Shown: piece after piece, positions 39,650 to 47,311 of the stretch
How the letters are laid out: the number at the start of each line of letters is the position of its first letter
Position numbering within the stretch: the first letter of the stretch is position 1
Assembly (NCBI GenBank): GCA_017459925.1
Contig: JAFUCC010000008.1
Coordinates: 1-64,000 of the forward strand
Direction: 5' to 3'
Length of the DNA: 64,000 nt
Source: Eggerthellaceae bacterium
GTDB lineage: Bacteria > Actinomycetota > Coriobacteriia > Coriobacteriales > Eggerthellaceae
The notes under the pieces: generated by a model
Told to the model about the DNA's origin: nothing
Databases searched by the model: none
The model's input: the letters and a program-made list of their open reading frames with translations, nothing else
Program-made: the position numbers and the translations under genes

Positions 39650-40456
39650 CTAAAACGCCTCCATTCCATCTGCGCGAGCCGCCACCGATTCGACGTAGGC
39701 TTCGCGTTCTTCTTCATTCATTTCGCCCCATCCGTCAGGCCCGTAGCTCTGATCGGCCTGGGTTTCGTACAAGACCTCCTGCGGCCCCTCGTACAACGGG
39801 ATGCGCACGGATTCCTTGACTGCCACGGCTTCGTCGTCTTCGTCGACAAGCTCCCCATCGGAGTTGAGGACAATCCCGATTTCCTCCGGCTCGTACAACC
39901 CTTGGAACTCGTTGGGGAACGCCTCGCGCAGAGCCTGGGACTTCGCCACCTTCGCGATCATCGTCGCGGTCTTGGTCTTCCACAGCGCATAGTTCTGGTC
40001 ATATTCGTCGAGGCTCACCTCGGCGTATTCAGGATGCTCGTGCCCCTTGACGAACACGCGGCACCACCCGCCGAGAAGCTGCTCGCCCAATTCCGGGTAC
40101 ACGCCCGTCCCGCGCTTGTGCATAAGCTTGTGCTCCTGGGCGTTGAACACGACCACGCCGTATTCCTTACCCAGATAGCTCGGATGCGCCTCAGCCCTGC
40201 GCTGGAAGTAGTCCTTCGTAGGAACGACGGTCAGGACGTTGTAGCCCTTGTTCTTGTCATACCAGGGCTGCACGGCAACATCGCCGGCAAGCGGGTTCAG
40301 ACCCCTCGCCGCGCAAGTCATGATGACTTTCGCGTACTCTGAATCAGGAACATTGTCGGCGTTCCCGCCGAGCACCAACTGGGCGACGTACGCAGGAGTG
40401 AGCGTAATCTCCTGGCCATCGCTCGCCTTATAGGTCTTCGCCAATTCGCTAGTCAT
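39650..40456 (-). CDS. bet: RecT/Bet-family single-strand annealing protein
   Basis: 268 aa from ATG 40456, preceded by AGGAGG; the ATG seven codons earlier lacks such a site. Family core: ARGLNPLAGDVAVQPWYD, VLTVVPTKDYFQRRAEAHPSY, GGWCRVFVKGHEHP, and VAKSQALREAFPNEFQGLYEPEE. Annealing of complementary single strands for recombination and replication restart. Confidence 0.9.
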   Translation of the reverse strand: MTSELAKTYKASDGQEITLTPAYVAQLVLGGNADNVPDSEYAKVIMTCAARGLNPLAGDVAVQPWYDKNKGYNVLTVVPTKDYFQRRAEAHPSYLGKEYGVVVFNAQEHKLMHKRGTGVYPELGEQLLGGWCRVFVKGHEHPEYAEVSLDEYDQNYALWKTKTATMIAKVAKSQALREAFPNEFQGLYEPEEIGIVLNSDGELVDEDDEAVAVKESVRIPLYEGPQEVLYETQADQSYGPDGWGEMNEEEREAYVESVAARADGMEAF

Positions 40457-41597
40457 CGCCGCCTCCTTGCATTTCACGGACGAGCTTCAAGACGCTCTCG
40501 CGGTCCTCCTGCTCGAAATCGATTACGTAACGCTCGCCGCGGACGCCGATGTTCTGCTGCACCAAGAAGGTTTTGAGCTCAACCTTCTCGGCGTCCGTCA
40601 TGTCGACGAACACGATGCACGGCCGCGATTGCTGCGCATCGGAGACGACGCTCACGCTCGCCGTGTATCCGTTCTGCGCTTCAGGATTCGGCGTGATGTC
40701 GACCTGGTAGTAAGAATCAGGCTCCGGCTCGACTTCCTCAAACTGTGGAACGACTGGCTCGTTCGCTGCCTTAATCTCGGCGATATCGGATTTCATGGCG
40801 TTGATGCGCTGCTGCTCTGCCTCGCGCATATCGTTGTGTTCCATGGCTGCGTTCAGGTCGAATGTGCGGAAGAACACTGCCTCCGACTCCTCGTAGAACT
40901 TCATGAGCGGTGCTTGCCGTTTCAGGACTTCCCAGTCCTTGGCAATCTTCGCGACAGCGTCTTCCAACTCCCTCGCGGCCTTCGCTGGGCCGTAGCTGAG
41001 GTTCAGCCACTTCGGGTTGATTTCAAGAACCCGCTCGAACGGAACCACCGGGACGAGCGCAGGGGCGAAATCCTCGTACGTAGCCCTCAAACCCTGCTTG
41101 ATGTTCTCGCGTTTGATGTCTTCCTGGCTGTCGATGTACTGCTTGAGCTTGTCGACGTCTTCCTTCGCGGGTTCAAGAAGCTCCTTGACGGCCTGCTCGA
41201 AAGCGGCGAGCGGCTGGTTGTACGCGTTCTTGATGGCCTTTCGCTCGTCGTCGACTTCCTTGATGATTTTGTTCAGGTCGGCGCGGCAATCCTTGGCCTC
41301 GTCGACGTTCATCGCCAGGATGGCCTTCTCGTCCATGTCCTTGTACGGCGCCATCATCTTCTCGAGCCAACCGCGCTTCGCTTCGAGATACGACGCGGCG
41401 TCGATCACGGCTGGCTTGTAGGAAATGCGCTCGAGCGAATCCTCGATGACCTCTGCCTCGACTTCGATCGGACCGGCGAAGCGTTCGAGGATGCTGACAA
41501 GGTCGGCCTTCCTGTCCTTCGCCGTGTACTCGAGCCCCTGCCTATCGCATTCGGCCTTAAGCTCGGCAACGGTCATTTTGCTGTAATTAGGCTGCAT
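40449..41597 (-). CDS. DUF1351-family protein with SAP-like N-terminus
   Basis: 382 aa. Residues 5-42 resemble a SAP DNA-binding helix pair (MTVAELKAECDRQGLEYTAKDRKADLVSIL). Residues 60-250 match DUF1351 (LDEAKDCRADLNKIIKEVDDERKAIKNAYNQPLAAFE), regularly found beside Bet/RecT genes, and may act as an exonuclease partner or cofactor. Overlaps bet by 8 bases. Confidence 0.75.
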   Translation of the reverse strand: MQPNYSKMTVAELKAECDRQGLEYTAKDRKADLVSILERFAGPIEVEAEVIEDSLERISYKPAVIDAASYLEAKRGWLEKMMAPYKDMDEKAILAMNVDEAKDCRADLNKIIKEVDDERKAIKNAYNQPLAAFEQAVKELLEPAKEDVDKLKQYIDSQEDIKRENIKQGLRATYEDFAPALVPVVPFERVLEINPKWLNLSYGPAKAARELEDAVAKIAKDWEVLKRQAPLMKFYEESEAVFFRTFDLNAAMEHNDMREAEQQRINAMKSDIAEIKAANEPVVPQFEEVEPEPDSYYQVDITPNPEAQNGYTASVSVVSDAQQSRPCIVFVDMTDAEKVELKTFLVQQNIGVRGERYVIDFEQEDRESVLKLVREMQGGGDD

Positions 41598-42027
41598 TCA
41601 AAACCTCCTCCAATTCCGGGAAGAACTTGTCAATCTTTGACTTGCGAATCGACACCAACCCGTCTGTCACGAGGCTTGGGAACTGGACGACGAGGAACCT
41701 CGTCATGCACGCCCGGTAGCTGTTGTTGCACTTGTAGTCCTCTGACTCGTGCTTCTCGAGCCACTTTGAATCGCGCAGTTCCTCGAACTCCTTGGCGATG
41801 CTGAACCGCTCGTTGAGCATCACAGCATGCGTCGCGTCGAGGCAGATGCGCTCCCAGACCTTCGGATTGTTGTCGATGTAGGCTTTCGTGCGGTTGTACG
41901 TCTCCTGGGCGCTCAGGCCCTCCGTACGCTCCTCGTGCCTTGCAAGCTCTCGCTTGAGCTGCGCGTTCTCGCGCTCGACCGCCGTAAGCCTCCGCTCCAT
42001 GTCCCTGATAACTGACGACAACGTCAT
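41587..42027 (-). CDS. Coiled-coil phage protein
   Basis: 146 aa from ATG 42027. N-terminal coiled coil (VIRDMERRLTAVERENAQLKRELARHEER), then alpha-helical. Probably a DNA-recombination accessory; unknown family. Confidence 0.55.
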   Translation of the reverse strand: MTLSSVIRDMERRLTAVERENAQLKRELARHEERTEGLSAQETYNRTKAYIDNNPKVWERICLDATHAVMLNERFSIAKEFEELRDSKWLEKHESEDYKCNNSYRACMTRFLVVQFPSLVTDGLVSIRKSKIDKFFPELEEVLNAA

Positions 42028-42029
42028 GG

Positions 42030-42269
42030 CTACCACGCTCCAATCAGATGCAGCACGCTCATGGCGGCTGGCGTTCCGACGAGCACCGCCGCACCTGCGA
42101 GGCCGAGTTTCACGCAAGCGATGCGCTCCTCGCGGGTCGGTGGTACAATGCGACATGAAGGCCTTGCTTCTGTGGCGGATGCGGGGTCTTCTGCTTTGCA
42201 GGGCGCAAATTTCTTGCGGCTCTGACCTGGGAAATGACAAGTTGGCGTGACAAGACACTGAATTTCCAT
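42030..42269 (-). CDS. Small membrane-anchored phage protein
   Basis: 79 aa from ATG 42269 with GGAAGGAGTGAGGTT upstream. C-terminal hydrophobic helix (CVKLGLAGAAVLVGTPAAMSVLHLI). Function unknown. Confidence 0.5.
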   Translation of the reverse strand: MEIQCLVTPTCHFPGQSRKKFAPCKAEDPASATEARPSCRIVPPTREERIACVKLGLAGAAVLVGTPAAMSVLHLIGAW

Positions 42270-42273
42270 AACC

Positions 42274-42675
42274 TCACTCCTTCCTTGCATCCTTCTTCCT
42301 TGCTCTCCTCTTCTGCTGCCGCGCCTTGGCGTATCGCCTTCGAGCGTTCTCAAATTCCTCACCTGATTCGGTCTGGGCGATTTCCTTAAGCGCGACGGTG
42401 TTCGCGAGTTTGTTCTTCTCTGCGAGGGCATTCTGGTGGCAGGTCGGACAAAAGCCGTCGTTATAGAACTTCCTGGCCTTGCATCCGCACCCTGGGCAAA
42501 TCCGGTACTCGATGATCGAGGCGCCGATGCGGTACGCATGCCTTCTGACTGCCTCTGGCGACCTCTCGACGTGGAATCTGCGCGATATGATGCGTGAGCA
42601 CTCAACTGCGCCATGGTTACCGAACTCCCTGAGAACGGCGTCTTGCTCCGCCGTCCACGACTCCCACCGCTTCAT
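42274..42675 (-). CDS. Putative Myb/SANT-like DNA-binding protein
   Basis: 133 aa. WTAEQDAVLREFGNHGAVECSRIISRRFHVERSPEAVRRHAYRIG resembles a SANT/HTH domain, followed by CPGCGCKARKFYNDGFCPTCH and a basic tail. Overlaps the HTH gene upstream by 59 bases, unusually long, so one of the two ends may be mis-set. Confidence 0.6.
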   Translation of the reverse strand: MKRWESWTAEQDAVLREFGNHGAVECSRIISRRFHVERSPEAVRRHAYRIGASIIEYRICPGCGCKARKFYNDGFCPTCHQNALAEKNKLANTVALKEIAQTESGEEFENARRRYAKARQQKRRARKKDARKE

Positions 42676-42880
42676 GCAACCCCATTTCCTCGCTCAGCCA
42701 GCTCTCGAACACTGACGGGCGAATCTTCAGAACCGGGCGCTTTGCCCCGGACTTGATGTGCGGCAACGGGTGACTGTTCCTGGCGCGGTGGCAAGCTGCT
42801 CTGATCTCAGCTTCGGAAAGCGTGCCTCCGTACATGAGGCTCAGCTTGCGCGGAGTGTAGAAGCCCTCGAACTCTGCCAT
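42617..42880 (-). CDS. Small HTH (excisionase-like) protein
   Basis: 87 aa from ATG 42880. YTPRKLSLMYGGTLSEAEIRAACHRARNSHPLPHIKSGAKRPVLKIRPSVFESWL is a MerR/Xis-type winged helix with the C-terminal W..L motif. It may be the excisionase or an early regulator. Confidence 0.6.
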   Translation of the reverse strand: MAEFEGFYTPRKLSLMYGGTLSEAEIRAACHRARNSHPLPHIKSGAKRPVLKIRPSVFESWLSEEMGLHEAVGVVDGGARRRSQGVR

Positions 42881-42882
42881 GG

Positions 42883-43398
42883 CTACTTGCACCCCATGAC
42901 GTTGGCGTAATGGCGAATCATGGCCCTGTCGGTTCCGCAGATGAGCAGGTGAATCTCGTCGAAGCGAACCGGCATCTCGACGAACTGGTCAGCATCACTG
43001 AAGAACCAAGCAGCCTGAGCCTCGCGTGCTGCACGTTCATGGTCAGCGAGATGGTCGGCTGGCATGAACCCGTCCTTGAAGAGCGAGCTGTGCTTGACTT
43101 TGATGAACACGAGACAACCGTCTTCGTCTTCGGCGATGATGTCGATGTAGCCTGCAGGCGTGCCGTATTCGCGCTCGATGATGTCGTAGCCCACGAGTTC
43201 CAGATACCGAGCTGCTGCGCTTTTAGCGCGCACATCCATGCTCGATTCGCGGTCTTCGTCTTCAGGCTCGTCCTGAATGCGCTCAACCTTGGCGTCGTCC
43301 CATTTGCAGCTCTCGGCGAACGCTTCGGCATCTTCCCGGCAAGCGAACTTCTTGAGCTTTTCCTTGCCGCTCTTCGTGCCCGTTACCAAATACTTCAT
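42883..43398 (-). CDS. YraN-like nuclease-fold protein, active site altered
   Basis: 171 aa. Residues about 58-105 match the UPF0102/YraN core (AKSAAARYLELVGYDIIEREYG, then GYIDIIAED and LVFIKVKHSS). The typical GEID and FVEVK boxes are GYID and FIKVK here, so the Glu residues needed for the PD-(D/E)XK site are lost. Probably DNA binding without cleavage, or a changed activity. Confidence 0.6.
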   Translation of the reverse strand: MKYLVTGTKSGKEKLKKFACREDAEAFAESCKWDDAKVERIQDEPEDEDRESSMDVRAKSAAARYLELVGYDIIEREYGTPAGYIDIIAEDEDGCLVFIKVKHSSLFKDGFMPADHLADHERAAREAQAAWFFSDADQFVEMPVRFDEIHLLICGTDRAMIRHYANVMGCK

Positions 43399-43428
43399 TA
43401 CTCTCTCCTTTGTTCCTTGGCGAAATGG

Positions 43429-43704
43429 CTAGTAGATGTAAAACGAGGTGCATCCAAGGTCGGAAACGAGGTCGGCATCGTCGACGAACTCGTCGAACTC
43501 CTTGCAGTAGCCGACGCTCTCGTGGCCCTTGAACTCGCAATTGATGCTGTGGTCGCAGTCGAGGCACGTCTTGCCCTTAATCAGAGCCTCGTACTCGCGC
43601 TCTTTGCGGTCGCAGTACGAATCCCACGCGCTTGCTCCGCTAAACCTATCGAGAACCGTGCTGCTCATCGCTTCCTCGAACATCAAACCCAAACCCGCTG
43701 CCAT
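43429..43704 (-). CDS. Small Cys-rich phage protein
   Basis: 91 aa. CLDCDHSINCEFKGHESVGYCKEF and a late Cys suggest metal binding. First gene after the 17-base palindrome at 43734-43750. Confidence 0.5.
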   Translation of the reverse strand: MAAGLGLMFEEAMSSTVLDRFSGASAWDSYCDRKEREYEALIKGKTCLDCDHSINCEFKGHESVGYCKEFDEFVDDADLVSDLGCTSFYIY

Positions 43705-43733
43705 TTCTCTCTCCTAGCTTTGCGTGGACGCAT

Positions 43734-43750
43734 GTAAGTTTTAAACTTAC
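43734..43750. promoter_or_regulatory. 17-base palindromic operator candidate
   Basis: GTAAGTTT, central T, AAACTTAC: a perfect inverted repeat between the Cro-like gene and the first early gene. Fits an operator for the repressor or the Cro-like protein; no clear promoter box is seen beside it. Confidence 0.5.
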
Positions 43751-43753
43751 TTT

Positions 43754-43987
43754 CTAGGCCACAAAAAATGAGTCCACAAACTCCTTAATCCACACCCTGG
43801 CATCCGTGCCGCACAAGTTATAATAATCTCGCAACGTCGTGAGGGATACCTGGTCAGGGCGTTTCTCCCACTCGACAATAGTGGCTGTTGAACGGCCTAG
43901 TTTCTTCGCCAAGTCTGATTGAGTCATCAGGCTTGACTTCCTGGCGTCACGGAGGACTGCCATATCCCGCCCTGTCTCGCTCATCAT
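43754..43987 (-). CDS. Cro-like XRE HTH protein
   Basis: 77 aa, GGAGGTGA upstream (ATG at 43987 or 43984). HTH at about 20-55 (MTQSDLAKKLGRSTATIVEWEKRPDQVSL). Divergent from the repressor gene across 137 bases, the classic Cro position. Confidence 0.85.
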   Translation of the reverse strand: MMSETGRDMAVLRDARKSSLMTQSDLAKKLGRSTATIVEWEKRPDQVSLTTLRDYYNLCGTDARVWIKEFVDSFFVA

Positions 43988-44020
43988 TCACCTCCTTTCG
44001 TTCTTTTAGCTTATATGTAT

Positions 44021-44049
44021 ATCTTAACTTTGCTTCTATTGATAAGCAA
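44021..44049 (-). promoter_or_regulatory. Early leftward promoter
   Basis: -35 TTGCTT, 17-base spacer, -10 TAAGAT on the minus strand, in front of the Cro-like gene. Its -35 is covered by the inverted repeat CTATTG-N5-CAATAG at 44036-44052, a likely repressor site. Confidence 0.65.
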
Positions 44050-44068
44050 TAGTAAATTTCAAATTTTC

Positions 44069-44097
44069 TTGAATTTTTCTATTATGCATAGTTAAAT
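44069..44097 (+). promoter_or_regulatory. Repressor promoter
   Basis: TTGAAT, 17-base spacer, TTAAAT, ending 28 bases before the repressor ATG. The whole intergenic region is strongly A+T-rich compared with its surroundings. Confidence 0.55.
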
Positions 44098-44124
44098 CAT
44101 TCCATCTGAAACTTGGAGGACATC

Positions 44125-44808
44125 ATGGCCGCTACAGCTTTTGCTCGAAACATCAAAGCTATGCGGGAAAGCCGTGATCTCACGCAAATGCAGCTCTCCG
44201 ACGAAGTAGGCGTATCCCGGCTTACCGTTAACAAGTGGGAGCGAGGCGATATCGAACGACCCCGCCAACCCGAAGTAATCGATCGTCTAAAGGAATACTT
44301 CGGCGTAACAGACTCCGATCTCTTCGGCTACAACGATGGATACTACGCAAAAAAGTACGGCCTCACCGAGCGCCCTGCCGGTGCTTTAGCCGCCAACCCT
44401 GAGCCACGTAAGGCTTACGCCCCGCTGCTCGGTCGAGTCCATGCCGGCGACGCCCAGGAGCCGGATGTCCTGGACAGCAAGATTCCGCTGCCCTACGAAG
44501 TCTGGGAACGTCACAAGCGCGGGTACTTCCTCGAAGTCGAGGGCACCTGCATGAATCGCGTCTATCCCGAAGGATGCCGCGTATTCATCGACCCTGACAA
44601 GGCTCCGCAGAACGGCTCGATCGCCGTCGTGAGCATCGACGACATGGATTACATCATGCGCCGCCTATACGTCGGCTCAAGCTCGATCATGCTCGTCGCC
44701 CAATCATTCGATAACGGCTGGGACGACATCATCGTCAAAGACAATGACAAGCAGGTCAAGATGGTCGGCACTGTCGTCTGGTATCAGCCGAGCGAAGAAC
44801 TCGAGTAG
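44125..44808 (+). CDS. CI-like repressor with altered S24 peptidase domain
   Basis: 227 aa from ATG 44125, with TTGGAGGA upstream; the in-frame TTG 12 bases earlier overlaps that site. HTH at about 10-55 (AMRESRDLTQMQLSDEVGVSRLTVNKWERGD). The C-terminal half resembles LexA/CI (LGRVHAGDAQEP, VEGTCMNRVYPEGC). The catalytic Ser of GDSM is Cys142 and the Lys of VKRL is missing (IMRRL), so self-cleavage is doubtful. Confidence 0.88.
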   Translation: MAATAFARNIKAMRESRDLTQMQLSDEVGVSRLTVNKWERGDIERPRQPEVIDRLKEYFGVTDSDLFGYNDGYYAKKYGLTERPAGALAANPEPRKAYAPLLGRVHAGDAQEPDVLDSKIPLPYEVWERHKRGYFLEVEGTCMNRVYPEGCRVFIDPDKAPQNGSIAVVSIDDMDYIMRRLYVGSSSIMLVAQSFDNGWDDIIVKDNDKQVKMVGTVVWYQPSEELE

Positions 44809-44841
44809 CGAATTCAGCGCAAGAACCGGAAGGGGCAAACA

Positions 44842-45666
44842 ATGGGCCTATTCGACAAGCTATCCGAAGTCGCCAACAAAGCCGCCGATTATGCGAACAT
44901 GGACGCATCCGAGGCCGCTGGGAAAGCGAAGAATCAGCTCAGCCAGTATTCAGAGGCTAAATCCATCGCCAAGCAGGAGAAGGCCGAAGCCAAGAAAGCA
45001 CTCAAGGAAAAGCAGCGCAACGAGACGTCTGCGATTTTCAAGCTCGCTTCGCCGTCACCTGCCACTTCTGGCACGTTCGGCGTTGCGACAATATGGAAGC
45101 AGCAAAACGGGCTCGTCTACTTCAGCGACAATGTCGACACGCTCTACGAGGTCGCCGGCTTTGAATGGGATGGACCGTCATACGAGGCAGTCATCACGAC
45201 CGAAGCCGTAACCGAAGAGCAGGGTAAGCAGAAACGCACCGGTCGAGTCACCGGCGCCGTCGTCGGGACCATCCTGGCTCCCGGCATCGGTACAGCCATC
45301 GGAGCCGCATACGGCACTGGCAACAAGAAGCTTGACAAGAAGGGCAAGACGACGACCGTTCAGCAAACCTCCCAGGTCGAGAACGAGACGATTGCGACGC
45401 TGTACCTGAGCGATGCGTACGGCAACATAGTCCACGTCATCGCGAAAGACAAGGCCGAGAGACTGTCCGAGCTTGCCGCACTTGCACGCACCGCACAAGC
45501 CGCTCGGATCGCATTCAACCAGCAGGTTCAGCAGACGGCTCAAGTCCAGAAGGCTGACGCCGCCTCGCCTTACGACGAGCTGACAAAGCTGAAAGAGCTC
45601 ATGGACTCCGGCGTAATCACCGAGGACGACTTCAACGCCGCAAAAGCGAGAATCCTGGGGATATGA
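44842..45666 (+). CDS. SHOCT-domain lysogeny-module protein
   Basis: 274 aa. Residues 1-60 are Ala/Lys-rich helix; about 65-125 is a beta domain; 130-155 is a glycine-zipper-like hydrophobic segment (GAVVGTILAPGIGTAIGAAYG); the last 30 residues are a SHOCT motif (YDELTKLKELMDSGVITEDDFNAAKARIL). Lying between repressor and integrase on the + strand it should be expressed in the lysogen, so a superinfection-immunity or conversion role is plausible. Confidence 0.65.
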   Translation: MGLFDKLSEVANKAADYANMDASEAAGKAKNQLSQYSEAKSIAKQEKAEAKKALKEKQRNETSAIFKLASPSPATSGTFGVATIWKQQNGLVYFSDNVDTLYEVAGFEWDGPSYEAVITTEAVTEEQGKQKRTGRVTGAVVGTILAPGIGTAIGAAYGTGNKKLDKKGKTTTVQQTSQVENETIATLYLSDAYGNIVHVIAKDKAERLSELAALARTAQAARIAFNQQVQQTAQVQKADAASPYDELTKLKELMDSGVITEDDFNAAKARILGI

Positions 45667-46820
45667 TGCGCTCCGCCAAGGGCTCGATAACCAAGCTCGG
45701 CTACAACCACTACCGTATCCGGGTCGAGGGTTTCGCCGACCCTGAAACAGGGAAACGGCGCCAGCTCTCGAAGACGATACGCGGAACGCGCAAGCAGGCT
45801 GAGGACGAGAAGCTGAAACTGCTCATCGAAGCAGGCGACGAAGTCGTCGACTCCGACATGCCCTTCGGCCAATACGTCTCGAGCATGTACTTGCCGGACA
45901 AAGAGGCCCTGGTTGCCTCCGGCGGGAAATTCAAGCGCAAGACGCTCACCAACTACAAGTCGCGCCTGCGGAACCATATCCTGCCGACGTTCGAGAACGT
46001 GCCGCTCAAGAACATCACCATCCTCATGATTCGCAAGTGGCTCGCGACCATACCGAGCAAGGCAACCGCGAAAGCCTGCTTCGCCGTGCTCAGCTCGGTG
46101 CTATCGCATGCGGTCGAAAACTTGAAGCTCCGAGACAACCCGTGCCTGAAGATGAAACCGCCAGAAGTCGACGAATACGAGCCCGAAATCCTCGATCTCG
46201 AAGACATCGAGGTGTACCTTTACTTCTTCCGCGAGACGACGGTCGAGGCCGCTGTGCTGCTCGCCGTAGGCGGCGGGTTCAGGCGCGGCGAGATATGCGG
46301 ACTCGACGTCGCCGACATCGACTTCGAGACGGGCGCTACGCTGATTGACGACACTTACATAACCGATGGCGGCGAGGCGTACACCGAAACCACTAAGACG
46401 CGCAAGAAGCACGTCGTCTACCTCCCGATGTCGATAACCGATAGGCTTGCCGAGATTCTTCCCAAGCACGGTCCTGTCCTTCCTGGCAACAGCAACGGGC
46501 GCATGTACCCCGACGCCGTCACCAAGGCGTACGAGCGCATCCAAAAGCAGATGCCGGCAGAAGTGCCGCGGATTCCGCTGAAGAACCTACGCCACTCCTC
46601 GCACACCCTGGCTTACGAAGTCGGCGGCGACATGGCTGGAATCAAGGACAGGGGCGGGTGGTCGAACATGTCGACGCCGCAGCGGTACTATCTGAGGCCG
46701 CGAGGCGACAGGGACAAAGCTATCGCCGAAGCCATGGACGCCGCCCTGAAACCGCGTCGATCGAGCGGCCGCAGAACCATAACGTTCGATGCTCGAGCAC
46801 GATCCGCAGAGGCGTTCTAA
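45663..46820 (+). CDS. int: Tyrosine integrase
   Basis: 385 aa. N-terminal arm-binding domain (ITKLGYNHYRIRVEGFADPETGKRRQLSKTIRGTRKQAE), core-binding SAM-like domain (about 90-170), catalytic domain with GGGFRRGEICGL (Arg I), KTRKKHVVYLP (Lys), LKNLRHSSHTL (Arg II) and STPQRYYL (Tyr). Ends 85 bases from the tRNA-Thr gene, the presumed attachment site. Confidence 0.95.
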   Translation: MMRSAKGSITKLGYNHYRIRVEGFADPETGKRRQLSKTIRGTRKQAEDEKLKLLIEAGDEVVDSDMPFGQYVSSMYLPDKEALVASGGKFKRKTLTNYKSRLRNHILPTFENVPLKNITILMIRKWLATIPSKATAKACFAVLSSVLSHAVENLKLRDNPCLKMKPPEVDEYEPEILDLEDIEVYLYFFRETTVEAAVLLAVGGGFRRGEICGLDVADIDFETGATLIDDTYITDGGEAYTETTKTRKKHVVYLPMSITDRLAEILPKHGPVLPGNSNGRMYPDAVTKAYERIQKQMPAEVPRIPLKNLRHSSHTLAYEVGGDMAGIKDRGGWSNMSTPQRYYLRPRGDRDKAIAEAMDAALKPRRSSGRRTITFDARARSAEAF

Positions 46821-46837
46821 CCCGCACTTGTGACCGG

Positions 46838-46856
46838 TTGTGACCTGATTTGACGG
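46838..46856 (+). repeat. Direct repeat TTGTGACC downstream of int
   Basis: TTGTGACC GG TTGTGACC between the integrase stop and the tRNA gene, followed by TGATTTGAC. May be integrase arm-type sites or relics of the TGTGAC element; no -10-like box follows at the right distance. Confidence 0.4.
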
Positions 46857-46865
46857 AGCAATGAA

Positions 46866-46895
46866 AACAGGCCAGCACATTTTACCGTGCTGACC
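46866..46895 (-). terminator. Terminator of tRNA-Thr
   Basis: Minus strand GGTCAGCAC, 8-base loop, GTGCTGGCC, then TGTTTT. It also closes the integrase unit from the other side. Confidence 0.65.
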
Positions 46896-46905
46896 TGCGG
46901 TTTCG

Positions 46906-46981
46906 TGGAGCCAACGAGCGGACTCGAACCGCTGACCTGCTCATTACGAGTGAGCTGCTCTACCAGCTGAGCCACGTTGGC
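46906..46981 (-). tRNA. tRNA-Thr(CGT)
   Basis: Full cloverleaf: GCCAACG/CGTTGGC acceptor, D-arm, anticodon loop CTCGTAA, T-arm GCGGTTCGAGTCCGC, encoded CCA. Probable integration site of the prophage, whose integrase lies against its 3' end. Confidence 0.95.
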
Positions 46982-47075
46982 AACAGCACCCTACCGAGTG
47001 CGAGTAAGCATTATATAGAAGAAGCCGACTACGCGCAATCGGCCATGCCTCCATCACGAAATCGCCCGATTTATG

Positions 47076-47104
47076 TTGAACATCACCCCAGGGGTGATGT
47101 TCAA
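47076..47104. repeat. 29-base palindrome, copy 1
   Basis: TTGAACATCACCCC, central A, then its exact reverse complement. Three copies occur in the window, all outside genes near tRNA genes. Confidence 0.8.
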
Positions 47105-47144
47105 ATTGAAGAGACGCTTCGACGCCAAAGGGGCTCCAGCAAAG

Positions 47145-47173
47145 TTGAACATCACCCCTGGGGTGATGTTCAA
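47145..47173. repeat. 29-base palindrome, copy 2
   Basis: Identical arms to copy 1 with central T. The 330-base gap between tRNA-Thr and fhaA holds copies 1 and 2 and the fhaA promoter, nothing else recognisable. Confidence 0.8.
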
Positions 47174-47219
47174 GTAAACGCCCTTGATTGTGGATATCTC
47201 TGCATTGATGCACAATACC

Positions 47220-47249
47220 TTGAAAAAACTCGGTAAAAAGCGCGATAAT
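47220..47249 (+). promoter_or_regulatory. fhaA promoter
   Basis: TTGAAA, 18-base spacer, GATAAT, about 60 bases before the fhaA ATG. Confidence 0.55.
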
Positions 47250-47311
47250 ACACTTATATATGCACTATGCGAGAAACTACTCGTTTGAAACGTAGCGAAA
47301 AAGGAGCACAG

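Larger units (their letters stand above)
1..46905. mobile_element. Prophage (siphophage-like), left end outside window
   Basis: A contiguous phage gene set: integrase and repressor at the right, replication/recombination genes, accessory genes, then TerS, TerL, portal, capsid, tail chaperones, tape measure and fibres. Nearly all genes run on the minus strand with ATGA-type overlaps. The right boundary is placed at the 3' end of tRNA-Thr, where the integrase gene ends 85 bases away; a core repeat cannot be defined because the other att site is off-window. Lysis genes are not recognisable here and probably lie left of position 1. Confidence 0.95.

Noticed and set aside
40467-41804. 445-aa plus-strand ORF opposite the DUF1351 gene
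   Set aside because: Low-complexity shadow (Val/Leu/Asp-rich) of the minus-strand gene.
46838-46856. Further copies of the TGTGAC promoter
   Set aside because: No A..AT box at the 8-base spacing on either unit.
47076-47173. CRISPR array
   Set aside because: Only two palindromic units, no further regular repeats, no cas genes.
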